A stretch of DNA of 38,268 bases from the NCBI GenBank assembly GCA_051878835.1, contig JBJEKW010000073.1:1-38268 (forward strand), in the 5' to 3' direction. The translations under genes were made by a program, and so were the position numbers. Shown here piece by piece: positions 15,597 through 22,621 of this stretch. The notes below the pieces were generated by a model, which worked only from the letters and a program-made list of their open reading frames with translations, was not told the origin of the DNA and searched no databases. How positions within the stretch are numbered: position 1 is the stretch's first letter; each line of letters starts with the position of its first letter. The DNA comes from Olsenella_K sp051878835. GTDB lineage: Bacteria; Actinomycetota; Coriobacteriia; Coriobacteriales; Atopobiaceae.

Positions 15597-16442
15597 CTAT
15601 GTGGCCGTGCGCTGGCGAGCGGGGGCGTGCGTTGCGGCGCTCACCGGGGCCGAGCGGTCCAGGCGGTTGATGCGGGCCATCTCGTCGGGCTCCAGCTGGA
15701 AGTCGAGCGCGTCAAGCCCCTGCAGCACGCTGTCGGGGTCGGGCGACTTCGGGATGGCGACGCAGCCAGACTGCAGGAGCCAGCGCAGGATCGCCGCCAC
15801 GTTCGAGACGCCGTACTTTGCGCCGAGCTCCCAGAAGGTGTTGTCGTCCAGCATGGTGCGGTTGCCGCCGCCCAGAAGCAGGCTGGCAACGAACTGCAGG
15901 TCCTGGGTCTGGCACAGCTGGCGCAGCGCCTGGCTCTGGTTGTAGGGCTGGCACTCCGCCTCGATCACCTGCGGGCGCACACGAGCCATGTCCAGGACGG
16001 TCTGGACCTCGTCGGGCTGGAAGTACGCCAGGCCAATGCTGCGCACCTTGCCCTCCTCGACGGCGTCCTCCAGGGCCCTCCAGGCGCTGCGGTAGTCGCC
16101 GCCAGGCTGGTGCAGCAGCACCTGATCTATGTAGTCGCAGCCCAGGCGCTGTAGCGCGCCGTCAAGAGCCTGCGTGGTGCGGCTGTACGGGTCGTCGCCT
16201 GCGGGGTAGTCGCGGGGCCAGATCTTCGTGATCAGGAACGCGTCCGCTCGCTCGACGCCGCTGCGGCGCAGCGCGGAGCCCACCGCCTCCTCGTTTCCGT
16301 AGGCGCTGGCGGTGTCGATGAGGCGATAGCCCCGGCGCAGCGCCTGCGCCACGCTGGACTCGCACTCGCCCGAAGTCATCATGAACGTGCTCATGCCGAG
16401 CGCGGGCATCTGAATGCCATTGTTTAGCGTTATGGTCTGCAT
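15597..16442 (-). CDS. Aldo/keto reductase
   Basis: NAD(P)H-dependent oxidoreductase of the AKR superfamily, 281 aa, similar to the 2,5-diketo-D-gluconate reductase group. The catalytic tetrad is complete: D43 and Y48 in IDTASAYGNEE, K73 in LITKIWP, H111 in VLLHQPGGD. The C-terminal cofactor segment VAIPKSPDPDSVLQGL is present. Two usually conserved stretches are altered: IGLAYFQPDEV replaces the common IGVSNF-type motif and EAECQPYNQ replaces NQVECHPY, so substrate range may differ. The start at 16442 gives the normal N-terminus MQTITLNNGIQMPALGMST. It is divergent from a LysR gene that probably controls it. Confidence 0.92.
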   Translation of the reverse strand: MQTITLNNGIQMPALGMSTFMMTSGECESSVAQALRRGYRLIDTASAYGNEEAVGSALRRSGVERADAFLITKIWPRDYPAGDDPYSRTTQALDGALQRLGCDYIDQVLLHQPGGDYRSAWRALEDAVEEGKVRSIGLAYFQPDEVQTVLDMARVRPQVIEAECQPYNQSQALRQLCQTQDLQFVASLLLGGGNRTMLDDNTFWELGAKYGVSNVAAILRWLLQSGCVAIPKSPDPDSVLQGLDALDFQLEPDEMARINRLDRSAPVSAATHAPARQRTAT

Positions 16443-16584
16443 GGCAGCCTCCCTAGCCGCCCGTCTGGTTGGCGGGCGTCGTCGTGGTGGGCGAACTCCC
16501 GCTTGCCAATGGTATGCGGCGTCCGTCCACCACATAGGTTCGCCGTTGGGGCCGCGCGTGTAAAATACGCCTTGGGTATCATCA

Positions 16585-16604
16585 CTATAAGTTGCGGCTA
16601 TAAG
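16585..16604. promoter_or_regulatory. Direct repeat CTATAAG x2 in the AKR-LysR intergenic region
   Basis: CTATAAG occurs at 16585-16591 and 16598-16604, 13 bp start to start, immediately upstream of and overlapping the LysR ribosome-binding region. It may be a binding site used for autoregulation, or one copy may be a -10 element. This is an inference from pattern and position. Confidence 0.35.
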
Positions 16605-16612
16605 GAGTGGTC

Positions 16613-17482
16613 ATGGACCTCGTTCAGCTGCGCTACCTGTGCGAGGTTGTGGAGCAGGGCAGCGTCACGGCGGCGGCCGCGTGCCTGCATGTGTCGCAAC
16701 CGGCCATCAGCTCCATGCTTCGAAAGCTGGAGGCGGAGGTGGGCGGGCCGCTGTTCGACCGCTCGCACAACCGCATGCAGCTGAACGACCTGGGCGAGGT
16801 GGCCTATCGGCATGCCCTCCAGGCGCTGGCCGACGTCGATTCCATGGAAGAAGAGCTGCGTCGGAAGGTGGCGGGGGAGACCACGTTGCGCGTGGCCTTC
16901 TGCGACTCCAGCTCGATGTGGTACTGCGTGCCGCGCTTCTCGCTGGTGTACCCAAAGATCAGGCTGGAGACCAGCGTGTTCTCCAGCAAGGCCGAGTGCC
17001 GGAGAATCGCGCTGTCGCAGCGGGTGGACGCGCTGGTGACCAACGGCGCGTTCGAGTATCGCGGGTGGACGTCGATGCCCCTGGTGTCTGACATCGTCAC
17101 GGTGTCGGTGGTGCCGGACGACCCCTTGGCCAGCCACACGTTCGTCACCCTGTCTGAGCTGCGCGACCGTCCCATTCTGCTGTTCGTCTCGAAGGGCAGC
17201 ATGCTAGCGCGCGGCGAGGACCTGTGGCGCTCGCGCGGCATTCAGGTCGAGGTGTACGACGACTACTTTCTGTTTGCCCAGAGGCTGCACGACACCGAGG
17301 CGCGCGCGTTCTCGTCGCTGCTGGCGCAGACGTACCGGCGTGGCGACGGCGAGGACCGCGTGCAGATACCCGTGGACGAGCCCGACATGCGCACGGACTA
17401 CTGGCTGTCGTACCCCGACGGCGAGGGCGACCGAGCGACGCCGCTGATCGAGTCGGCTCGCTTCGTGCAAAAGAGCGAGTAG
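16613..17482 (+). CDS. LysR-family transcriptional regulator
   Basis: LysR-type regulator of 289 aa. The winged HTH is at residues 1-60 (DLVQLRYLCEVVEQGSVTAA, then CLHVSQPAISSMLRKLEAEV), followed by a complete effector-binding domain (TLRVAFCDSSSMWY through DPLASHTFVTLSEL to the C-terminus). AAGGAG is 5 nt before the ATG at 16613; the GTG at 16607 is less likely. It is divergent from the aldo/keto reductase with 170 bp between the starts, the usual arrangement for a LysR gene and its target. The effector is unknown. Confidence 0.93.
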   Translation: MDLVQLRYLCEVVEQGSVTAAAACLHVSQPAISSMLRKLEAEVGGPLFDRSHNRMQLNDLGEVAYRHALQALADVDSMEEELRRKVAGETTLRVAFCDSSSMWYCVPRFSLVYPKIRLETSVFSSKAECRRIALSQRVDALVTNGAFEYRGWTSMPLVSDIVTVSVVPDDPLASHTFVTLSELRDRPILLFVSKGSMLARGEDLWRSRGIQVEVYDDYFLFAQRLHDTEARAFSSLLAQTYRRGDGEDRVQIPVDEPDMRTDYWLSYPDGEGDRATPLIESARFVQKSE

Positions 17483-17520
17483 GGGATCGTCGTCGGGCAA
17501 CGCCGTCAGGCAACTCCACC

Positions 17521-17580
17521 AGGTCGGGCGGCACCTGATTCGGCCAGGTGGCATCTGATTCGGCCAGGTGGCATCTAATT
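17521..17580. repeat. Three-copy 20-bp tandem repeat
   Basis: Three units of exactly 20 bp (17521-17540, 17541-17560, 17561-17580); the second and third, CGGCCAGGTGGCATCTGATT and its one-base variant, are nearly identical and the first is more diverged. It lies in the gap between convergent genes just after the LysR stop. Confidence 0.85.
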
Positions 17581-17638
17581 CAACGGGCGGCCCGAGCGCA
17601 TGCAATTCTCCACCGCAATAGCTTCGGGGTGGTGGGAC

Positions 17639-17983
17639 CTACCTCTGGTACAGCGTCAGGTGCACGTTCGGATTGTCGAAGGCCGCGCGGCCCACCACTA
17701 GGCAGAGCTCGTCGAAGAACTTGTGGCGCCTCGGGCTGACGTCGTCGCGGTAGCGGGTGATGTCAAAGCGCGTGCTCTCGCTCACCTGAGCCAGGCTCTG
17801 GGCCAGGGCGTCCAGCGACGGTGATGTCGAATCGCCCTTTGGCGTCATGCCTTCAGCTGACGCCGCATCCCCGCTGGTTGTCTGGGCGCCGGGGGTCAGG
17901 TCCAGGTGGAGCTTCTTTGTTATGAGTTCAAGAATCTCCTGGTCAGAGCCATTGAATGTCTCGCGGAGCTTCACGGTTGCCAT
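17639..17983 (-). CDS. Small hypothetical protein
   Basis: I do not recognise this 114-aa product. The start at 17983 is supported by AGGAGG 4 nt upstream. The N-terminus (MATVKLRETFNGSDQEILEL) and C-terminus (FDITRYRDDVSPRRHKFFDE, then LCLVVGRAAFDNPNVHLTLY) look like folded alpha/beta sequence, joined by a Thr/Ser/Gly-rich linker at about residues 30-55. There are no membrane segments, no cysteine clusters and no signal peptide. The gene is convergent with the second LysR gene and sits at the border of the repeat island. Coding status is supported by the ribosome-binding site and the plausible ends. Confidence 0.65.
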   Translation of the reverse strand: MATVKLRETFNGSDQEILELITKKLHLDLTPGAQTTSGDAASAEGMTPKGDSTSPSLDALAQSLAQVSESTRFDITRYRDDVSPRRHKFFDELCLVVGRAAFDNPNVHLTLYQR

Positions 17984-18228
17984 GCGTCCTCCTGTGCGTG
18001 CTCGATGCTCGTGCGTATGCGATGCTGGGGTGTGCAGAACCATCCTGTCGGGATTGGTCCGACGGCGTCACGTCGCTGCGTCAATGTTCCCACAACGATT
18101 CACGGCCGTCAGCCGCCAGCTTGAACCGACCGCGACTTGTCCATGCGATTCCACCGCCAGATGACATCGTCGGTCGCTGGCGCACTGCCGTGAGGCTGGG
18201 ACTGGCCAGCGTGCTCACCCGCTGCTCA

Positions 18229-18574
18229 CCCACACCTGCCACTTCTGCAGGGGCTTCTGCAGAAGTTGGACCTTCGGGCGCTCATACCTCGGACCTTTGC
18301 AGGGGCTTCTGCAGAAGTTGGACCTTCGGGCGCTCATACCTCGGACCTTTGCAGGGGGTTTCTGCAGAAGTGGGACCTATGGGCGCCCACCCCTGCCACT
18401 TCTGCAGGGGCCCAGTTAGCCCTTCTCGAAGAAGCCCAGGTCAGGGGCTTGCTCCCGAGCTAGCAGGGATTCCTGAATGCAGAAGTCGGACCTGTGGGTG
18501 CCCGCCCCTCGACCTTTTGCAGGGAGTTCTGCAGAAGTGGGACCTGTGGGCGCCCACACCTGGCTTCTCTGCAG
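18229..18574. repeat. Palindromic repeat array 2 (one half element and five full elements)
   Basis: A right-half element lies at 18229-18250. Two exactly identical 52-bp tandem units follow at 18254-18305 and 18306-18357, then elements at 18362-18407, 18478-18522 and 18529-18574. The outer arms are CTGCAGAAGT / ACTTCTGCAG and the best copies carry the self-complementary centre GGGCGCCC. The spacer 18408-18477 is conserved, with few changes, in array 3. Confidence 0.92.
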
Positions 18575-18921
18575 GTGGCTTGGCGCAGGTTCCGTCTCTC
18601 GGCATCATGAGTCGAGCTACTGCGGCACGGATTGCAATCACGGGGTGCGGGTAAGGATGCGAGCGTGGATTTGCGAGTGCTGGGATGCGAACGTTGACGG
18701 AGCAATCGCGGGGATGCAAACGTTAGCGGTGCGAGCATGGGAATGCAAGTGGGGGAGCGCGGACTTGGAGGCACAGACGTGGGGTGCAAGCTTAGCGGGT
18801 CGTGATGGCGCGGGCATGAGGCGTCCGGGGCTCTGATGTGTAAGCCCCATGGTGAAAAAGATTCTCAAACGGAATTTTTCATTCAAAAAAATGATGCCAT
18901 TCTTGTCCAAGTGGGGAGTAT

Positions 18922-18962
18922 TTTGCCAGGTAGTTGGGGGTGCGACGGGCAAAGCTGGCAAA
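18922..18962. promoter_or_regulatory. Inverted repeat in the AT-rich patch before the nuclease-fold gene
   Basis: TTTGCCAG (18922-18929) and CTGGCAAA (18955-18962) form a perfect 8-bp inverted repeat with a 25-nt interval, 20 bp before the annotated start. It could be an operator or part of a recombination site; this is speculative. Confidence 0.35.
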
Positions 18963-18982
18963 TTTGGTGAGAGTCTCATGGC

Positions 18983-20395
18983 ATGCTCCAGGCAAGTTTC
19001 GTGCAAGTGCGACCTGTCATCGTGGAACGCATGGCTTACTACCTATCGCATATGACGGCTCTATGGACCCTTGGCGCGCTGGCGGCGCAGCGCGGGAGGC
19101 CCACGCTTGGCGGACTTCAGTCCGGCGCGGGCTCGAGTACTGCTGGACGTCCCCAGAAACCCAACGCGGGCTCGGGCGCTGCTGGACGTCCCCAGAAAAC
19201 AAACGCGGGCTCGGGCGCTACCGGGCGCACTCAAAAATCCAAGGCGACTGCAAGCGCTGCCGGACGAATCCAGGACTCGCCGTCGCGGCAATCGAGTATC
19301 GCACGGCAATCGAGCATCGCACGGCAGTCGGGCATCGTGACAGCGCGAACGCTAACCGACGACGATTTCGATTGGCTGAAGTACTCGCGTGCCAAGTCGC
19401 TGGACGACGCATCAATAGCTTCGAGCGGAGCCGAGCGCGACCTCTTTCCGGTGCTGAGCTCCATATTGGGCTGCGATGCGCATGGCATCCAGGTTGACGT
19501 GCTCGTCTCCCCGCAGGAATCAAGGCATCGATCGGCTTTTCTGGTGCCCCGCCAGTGGAAGACCCAGCTGCCGCCGGGATCGTTCATCTGGCTGACCCCG
19601 GAGCTTCGCGTGAACTCGCCGGAATTTTGCTTTCTGCAGATGGCAGGACAGCTGCCCATGGACGAGCTGATTCAGCTGGGCTATTCGATTTGCGGGACGT
19701 ATCAGCCGGCTAACATCTCCAAGGGTTTCGTCGAAAGATGTGCGCTGACCACGGCCGACCGCCTGGACCGATACCTGAAAAATGCAGCTCCAAATACGCC
19801 CGGCATAGAAAAGGCCCGCAAAGCGCTGGCGCACATCATCGACGGATCGAATTCGCCCCTGGAGACCTGCGGCGCGATGGAGCTGGTGCTTCCCGGTGTA
19901 CTGGGCGGCTTGCAGGTGGCGCACCCGATTTTGAACGCCCGGATCGACTTGAGCCCAGAGGCACAACAGCTCTCGGGACTGAGCTGGTGCGTTGTCGATG
20001 CCTTGTGGCCCAATGCGAACTTTGCGCTGGAACTTCTGGGTGCTGAGTATCACGCCGATGCCACCAGGGACACAAAACGGCTGCTCGGTCTTGAACACGA
20101 TGGGTTTGTCGTCCGAGAGCTGACCGCGGAACAGGTACGCCAGCCAAGTCACATGGCTGAAATCGCGCGACAGATAAAAATCAGCATTGGCCTGCAACCT
20201 AGCTATCGACCCCCGAGCGACCGAGTCCTGCAAAGGCGAGAAGATCTTACGGGCAGCTTGTTTCCGCCGGGCCAGCGTGGGCCTGGGGGAGAAATTGTGT
20301 ATCCCAAGCCTGAGTGGGCCTTGCCGGGAAACTTTGCCGTCTGCATTGAAGAAGAACACAAGCACTCGCAGCTCATCAGAAGGCGCCGGCCGTAG
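18983..20395 (+). CDS. DUF559/Vsr-like nuclease-fold protein (AbiEi-type architecture) with repetitive N-terminus
   Basis: A 470-aa protein I place by motif pattern, not by close identity. The C-terminal third follows the order of the DUF559/Vsr-type PD-(D/E)XK fold found in many actinobacterial proteins annotated near AbiEi: SPLETCGAMEL (E294), CVVDALWPN (D339), FALELLGAEYHAD (E350), then RLLGLEHDGFVVRELT. The usual acidic or basic residue two places after E350 is Leu, so nuclease activity is doubtful. Residues about 125-250 form a second conserved-looking domain (VNSPEFCFLQMAGQ, ELIQLGYSICGTYQ). Residues 50-120 are low complexity: 13-aa repeats AGRPQKPNAGSGA and 6-aa repeats RQSSIA. The start is uncertain; ATGs at 19031 and 19052 are also possible and none has a strong ribosome-binding site. 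Less GC-biased codon use and flanking repeat arrays suggest an accessory gene. Confidence 0.65.
   Translation: MLQASFVQVRPVIVERMAYYLSHMTALWTLGALAAQRGRPTLGGLQSGAGSSTAGRPQKPNAGSGAAGRPQKTNAGSGATGRTQKSKATASAAGRIQDSPSRQSSIARQSSIARQSGIVTARTLTDDDFDWLKYSRAKSLDDASIASSGAERDLFPVLSSILGCDAHGIQVDVLVSPQESRHRSAFLVPRQWKTQLPPGSFIWLTPELRVNSPEFCFLQMAGQLPMDELIQLGYSICGTYQPANISKGFVERCALTTADRLDRYLKNAAPNTPGIEKARKALAHIIDGSNSPLETCGAMELVLPGVLGGLQVAHPILNARIDLSPEAQQLSGLSWCVVDALWPNANFALELLGAEYHADATRDTKRLLGLEHDGFVVRELTAEQVRQPSHMAEIARQIKISIGLQPSYRPPSDRVLQRREDLTGSLFPPGQRGPGGEIVYPKPEWALPGNFAVCIEEEHKHSQLIRRRRP
19142..19339 (+). repeat. Intragenic tandem repeats (39-bp and 18-bp units)
   Basis: In-frame repeats in the nuclease-fold gene: 39-bp units begin at 19142 and 19181 (GCTGGACGTCCCCAGAAA each), with a third decayed copy from about 19220. 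Three 18-bp units follow at 19286-19303, 19304-19321 and 19322-19339. All keep the reading frame, so copy number can change the length of the protein without breaking it. Confidence 0.85.
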
Positions 20396-20420
20396 GCATC
20401 GACGTTACCAGGCGTGCGAG

Positions 20421-20800
20421 CTGCAGAAGTGGGAGGAGCGGGCGCCCATACCTGGCTATTCAGCAGATGCCGCTGCAGAAGTCCCACCTGTGGGCGCCCA
20501 CACCTGGGACTTCTGCAGAAGGTCGATTTGCGGCTCTTGTAAATGCCCAGTTCAGGGGCTTGCCTCGGGGTCTTCGAGGATTTCTGAATGCAAAAGGGGG
20601 ACCTTCGGGCGCCCATACCTGTCACTTCTGCAGGTGCTTCTGCAGAAGTCGGACCTGTGGGCGCCCACCCCTGCCACTTCTGCAGGGGCCCAGTTAGCCC
20701 TTCTCGAAGAAGCCCAGGTCAAAGGCTTGCCCACGAGCTAGCGGGGATTCCTGAATGCAGAAGTCGGACCTGTGGGCGCCCACACCTGCCACTTCTGCAG
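20421..20800. repeat. Palindromic repeat array 3 (five elements)
   Basis: Elements lie at 20421-20466, 20473-20518, 20589-20633, 20640-20685 and 20756-20800. The copy at 20473-20518 is nearly a perfect 46-bp palindrome. Short (6-nt) and long (about 70-nt) spacers alternate. The long spacer 20686-20755 matches 18408-18477 of array 2 and is less well kept at 20519-20588. The array starts 25 bp after the nuclease-fold gene and has the same orientation as array 2. Confidence 0.92.
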
Positions 20801-20863
20801 CGCGTGTCGGACATGTCCTGGCGGGGCTGGTGGAGAAGACCACATTCCAGGTATTATCCGCGC

Positions 20864-20895
20864 AAAAAAGGGACGGCCTCCAAAGAGGTCGTCCC
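20864..20895 (-). terminator. Minus-strand rho-independent terminator
   Basis: GGGACGGCCTC (20870-20880) pairs with GAGGTCGTCCC (20885-20895). On the minus strand the stem is followed by six T (A run 20864-20869). It fits as the terminator of the SlyD-like gene, about 170 bp downstream of its stop. Confidence 0.85.
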
Positions 20896-21061
20896 GTTGC
20901 CCGCTGATATGCAGCGCAGCGTTGATGAGCTATTTGATGCGAGCAGCTAGATCCGCGCAGTGGACTGAATTGGGCGCTGCACCGCGTTACTCTGCGCCGT
21001 GCCGCGCCGCTGCGGCACTGAATGGGGTACTGTGCTGCGCTGTGTCGCGCGCGTGGTGAGC

Positions 21062-21490
21062 TTACGCCTCGACCTCGAGCAGGGTGATCTCGAAGTTCAG
21101 GGCCTTGCCCGCCAGCTCGTGGTTGGCGTCCAGGGTGATGGTCTTCTCGTCCTTGGCCGAGACCTTCACCGGGAAGGGCTGGCCGCCAGGGCCTGCCAGG
21201 TAGACGGTCTGGCCCTCCTTGCAGTTCTCCGCGCCGGGCAGCGCCTCCAGCGGGAAGGTGCGCACGTTGGCCTCGTCGCGCTCGCCGTAGGCGTCCTTGG
21301 GCTCCAGGTGGACGTTCACGGTCTGGCCGACCTCCATGTCGCGCACGGCGGCGTCAAAGCCGGGAATCATCTGGCCGGCCATGCACTGGAACTCCAGCGG
21401 CTGGTTGCGGTCGTAGCTGGAGTCGAACTTCGTGCCGTCGTCCAGGGTGCCGGTGTAGTGGACCTTGACCTTCTTGCCCTCGTTGCTCAT
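21062..21490 (-). CDS. FKBP-type peptidyl-prolyl isomerase, SlyD-like
   Basis: A 142-aa prolyl cis-trans isomerase and chaperone of the SlyD group. The FKBP core opens with VKVHYTGTLDDGTKFDSSYD, followed by PLEFQCMAGQMIPGFDAAVR. An insert-in-flap domain occupies about residues 70-120 (PKDAYGERDE, then FPLEALPG), and the family end LDANHELAGKALNFEITLLEV is intact. It lacks the His-rich metal-binding tail of E. coli SlyD. It should act in the cytoplasm, as no signal peptide is present. AAGGAGA precedes the start at 21490. It is divergent from the glutamate racemase gene and monocistronic. Confidence 0.93.
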   Translation of the reverse strand: MSNEGKKVKVHYTGTLDDGTKFDSSYDRNQPLEFQCMAGQMIPGFDAAVRDMEVGQTVNVHLEPKDAYGERDEANVRTFPLEALPGAENCKEGQTVYLAGPGGQPFPVKVSAKDEKTITLDANHELAGKALNFEITLLEVEA

Positions 21491-21814
21491 GGGGTCTCCT
21501 TTGGGATCGAGCGAGTAATGGCTAGTCTGACGTCGCGCCGCGTGATGCTCGGAAGCCGACCGACGTTGTGGTGCAGCAGCTGAAAGCACAGTGTCGCGTT
21601 GCGCAATGACCGAATCGTACCCCTAGCGCATGAGTCTAAGCCGCGCTTCACATAATTTGGATGCGGGACGCCGTTTTGGCGCGGGACGTCTGCCAGGATG
21701 AGGGGCGCCCGCCACTTGGATGCGGGACGCCCGCCGGCGGGGCAGGTTGAGCGGGCGCACCCTTCGCGATACCATGGGACCCGTCCGTCTGGGCCGTGTG
21801 CCATGGGAGGCAGC
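21491..21814. other. Intergenic region between slyD-like and murI
   Basis: Divergent promoter region of about 320 bp with no gene. The part at 21657-21735 is a degenerate tandem repeat, listed separately. The rest shows nothing I can name. Confidence 0.6.
21657..21735. repeat. Degenerate tandem repeat of about 20 bp
   Basis: TTGGATGCGGGACGCC occurs exactly at 21657-21672 and 21716-21731, with two diverged copies between them (TTGGCGCGGGACGTC near 21676 and AGGATGAGGGGCGCC near 21695), giving four units of 19-21 bp upstream of murI. Confidence 0.75.
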
Positions 21815-22606
21815 ATGTCGCAGGAGCGAAAGTACGAGGGCTACGTCGGCGTCTTTGACTCGGGCGTCGGTGGCATCAGCGTGTTGAAGGAGCTGGTGCG
21901 CGAGCTGCCGCACGAGAACTTCGTCTTCTTCGGAGACTCGGCGAATGCCCCCTATGGCGAGAAGACCCCCTCGCAGGTGCGCGCGCTGTCGCAGGCCATC
22001 GTGGACCGCATGCTGGCGCAGGGCTGCAAGGCCATCGTCATCGCCTGCAACACCGCAACCTCCGCAGCCGCCCAGATGCTGCGCGACGAGTATCCCGACA
22101 TCCCCATCGTGGGCGTGGAGCCCGCGCTGAAGCCCGCGGTGCTGGCGCCCAAGCACGACCACGTGCTGGTCATGGCCACGCCCATCACCGTGCGCCTGGA
22201 CAAGTACCGCCACCTGCTGGCCCGCTGGGACCGCGACTCCGACGTCATCTCGGTCCCGTGCGCCGGCCTGGCCGCCCGTATCGAGAAGGGCAACCTGGAC
22301 GAGCCCGACCTCATCGAGCTTTTGGAGTGGCTGGTGGGCGACTATCGCGGCAAGGTGGACTCCGTGGTCCTGGGCTGCACCCACTACCCGTTCATAAAGC
22401 CGCAGATTCACAAGGTGCTGGGTGACGACGTGCCGTTCTTTGACGGCGGCGCAGGCACCGCGCGCCAGACCAGGCGCCTGCTGCAGGAGAAGGACATCCT
22501 GAACGCGTCGGACGCGCCGGGCAACGTGGTCCTGACCACCAGCAAGGACACGCCGGAGGAGCATGCCCTGTACCAGTGGTTCTTCCAGAGGAACATCGAG
22601 GGCTAA
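21815..22606 (+). CDS. murI: Glutamate racemase
   Basis: Converts L-glutamate to D-glutamate for peptidoglycan synthesis in the cytoplasm. The 263-aa protein has the two catalytic cysteines in IACNTATSA (C78) and VVLGCTHYPF (C188), the substrate-binding start GVFDSGVGGISVLKEL (about residues 12-27) and NAPYGEK. GGGAGG precedes the ATG at 21815; upstream in-frame codons extend a frame without support. Length and motifs are normal for the family. It is convergent with the DeoR regulator, with 15 bp between the stops. Confidence 0.96.
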   Translation: MSQERKYEGYVGVFDSGVGGISVLKELVRELPHENFVFFGDSANAPYGEKTPSQVRALSQAIVDRMLAQGCKAIVIACNTATSAAAQMLRDEYPDIPIVGVEPALKPAVLAPKHDHVLVMATPITVRLDKYRHLLARWDRDSDVISVPCAGLAARIEKGNLDEPDLIELLEWLVGDYRGKVDSVVLGCTHYPFIKPQIHKVLGDDVPFFDGGAGTARQTRRLLQEKDILNASDAPGNVVLTTSKDTPEEHALYQWFFQRNIEG

Positions 22607-22621
22607 GCAGCCAGGCCGCCG

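Larger units (their letters stand above)
17984..18982. other. 1-kb non-coding stretch holding repeat array 2 and an AT-rich patch
   Basis: I see no credible gene. It contains palindromic repeat array 2 (18229-18574), then a run of degenerate GGATGCGAACGTT-like words (18640-18790), then an abrupt AT-rich patch at about 18840-18970 directly in front of the nuclease-fold gene, likely its promoter region. ORFs that cross the array are products of the repeats. Confidence 0.7.
20396..21061. other. Non-coding stretch with repeat array 3 and a minus-strand terminator
   Basis: No credible gene. It holds palindromic repeat array 3 (20421-20800), the terminator of the SlyD-like gene (20864-20895), and a short stretch of GCGCCGTGCCGCGCC-type low complexity near 20990-21055. 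Confidence 0.7.

Noticed and set aside
18638..19006. 122-aa minus-strand ORF covering the AT-rich patch
   Set aside because: No ribosome-binding site, His/Pro/Ser-rich sequence and overlap with the probable promoter of the nuclease-fold gene argue against coding.
18229..20800. CRISPR array
   Set aside because: Repeats are palindromic and diverged, spacers are of two fixed classes and are themselves conserved, and no cas genes are present.
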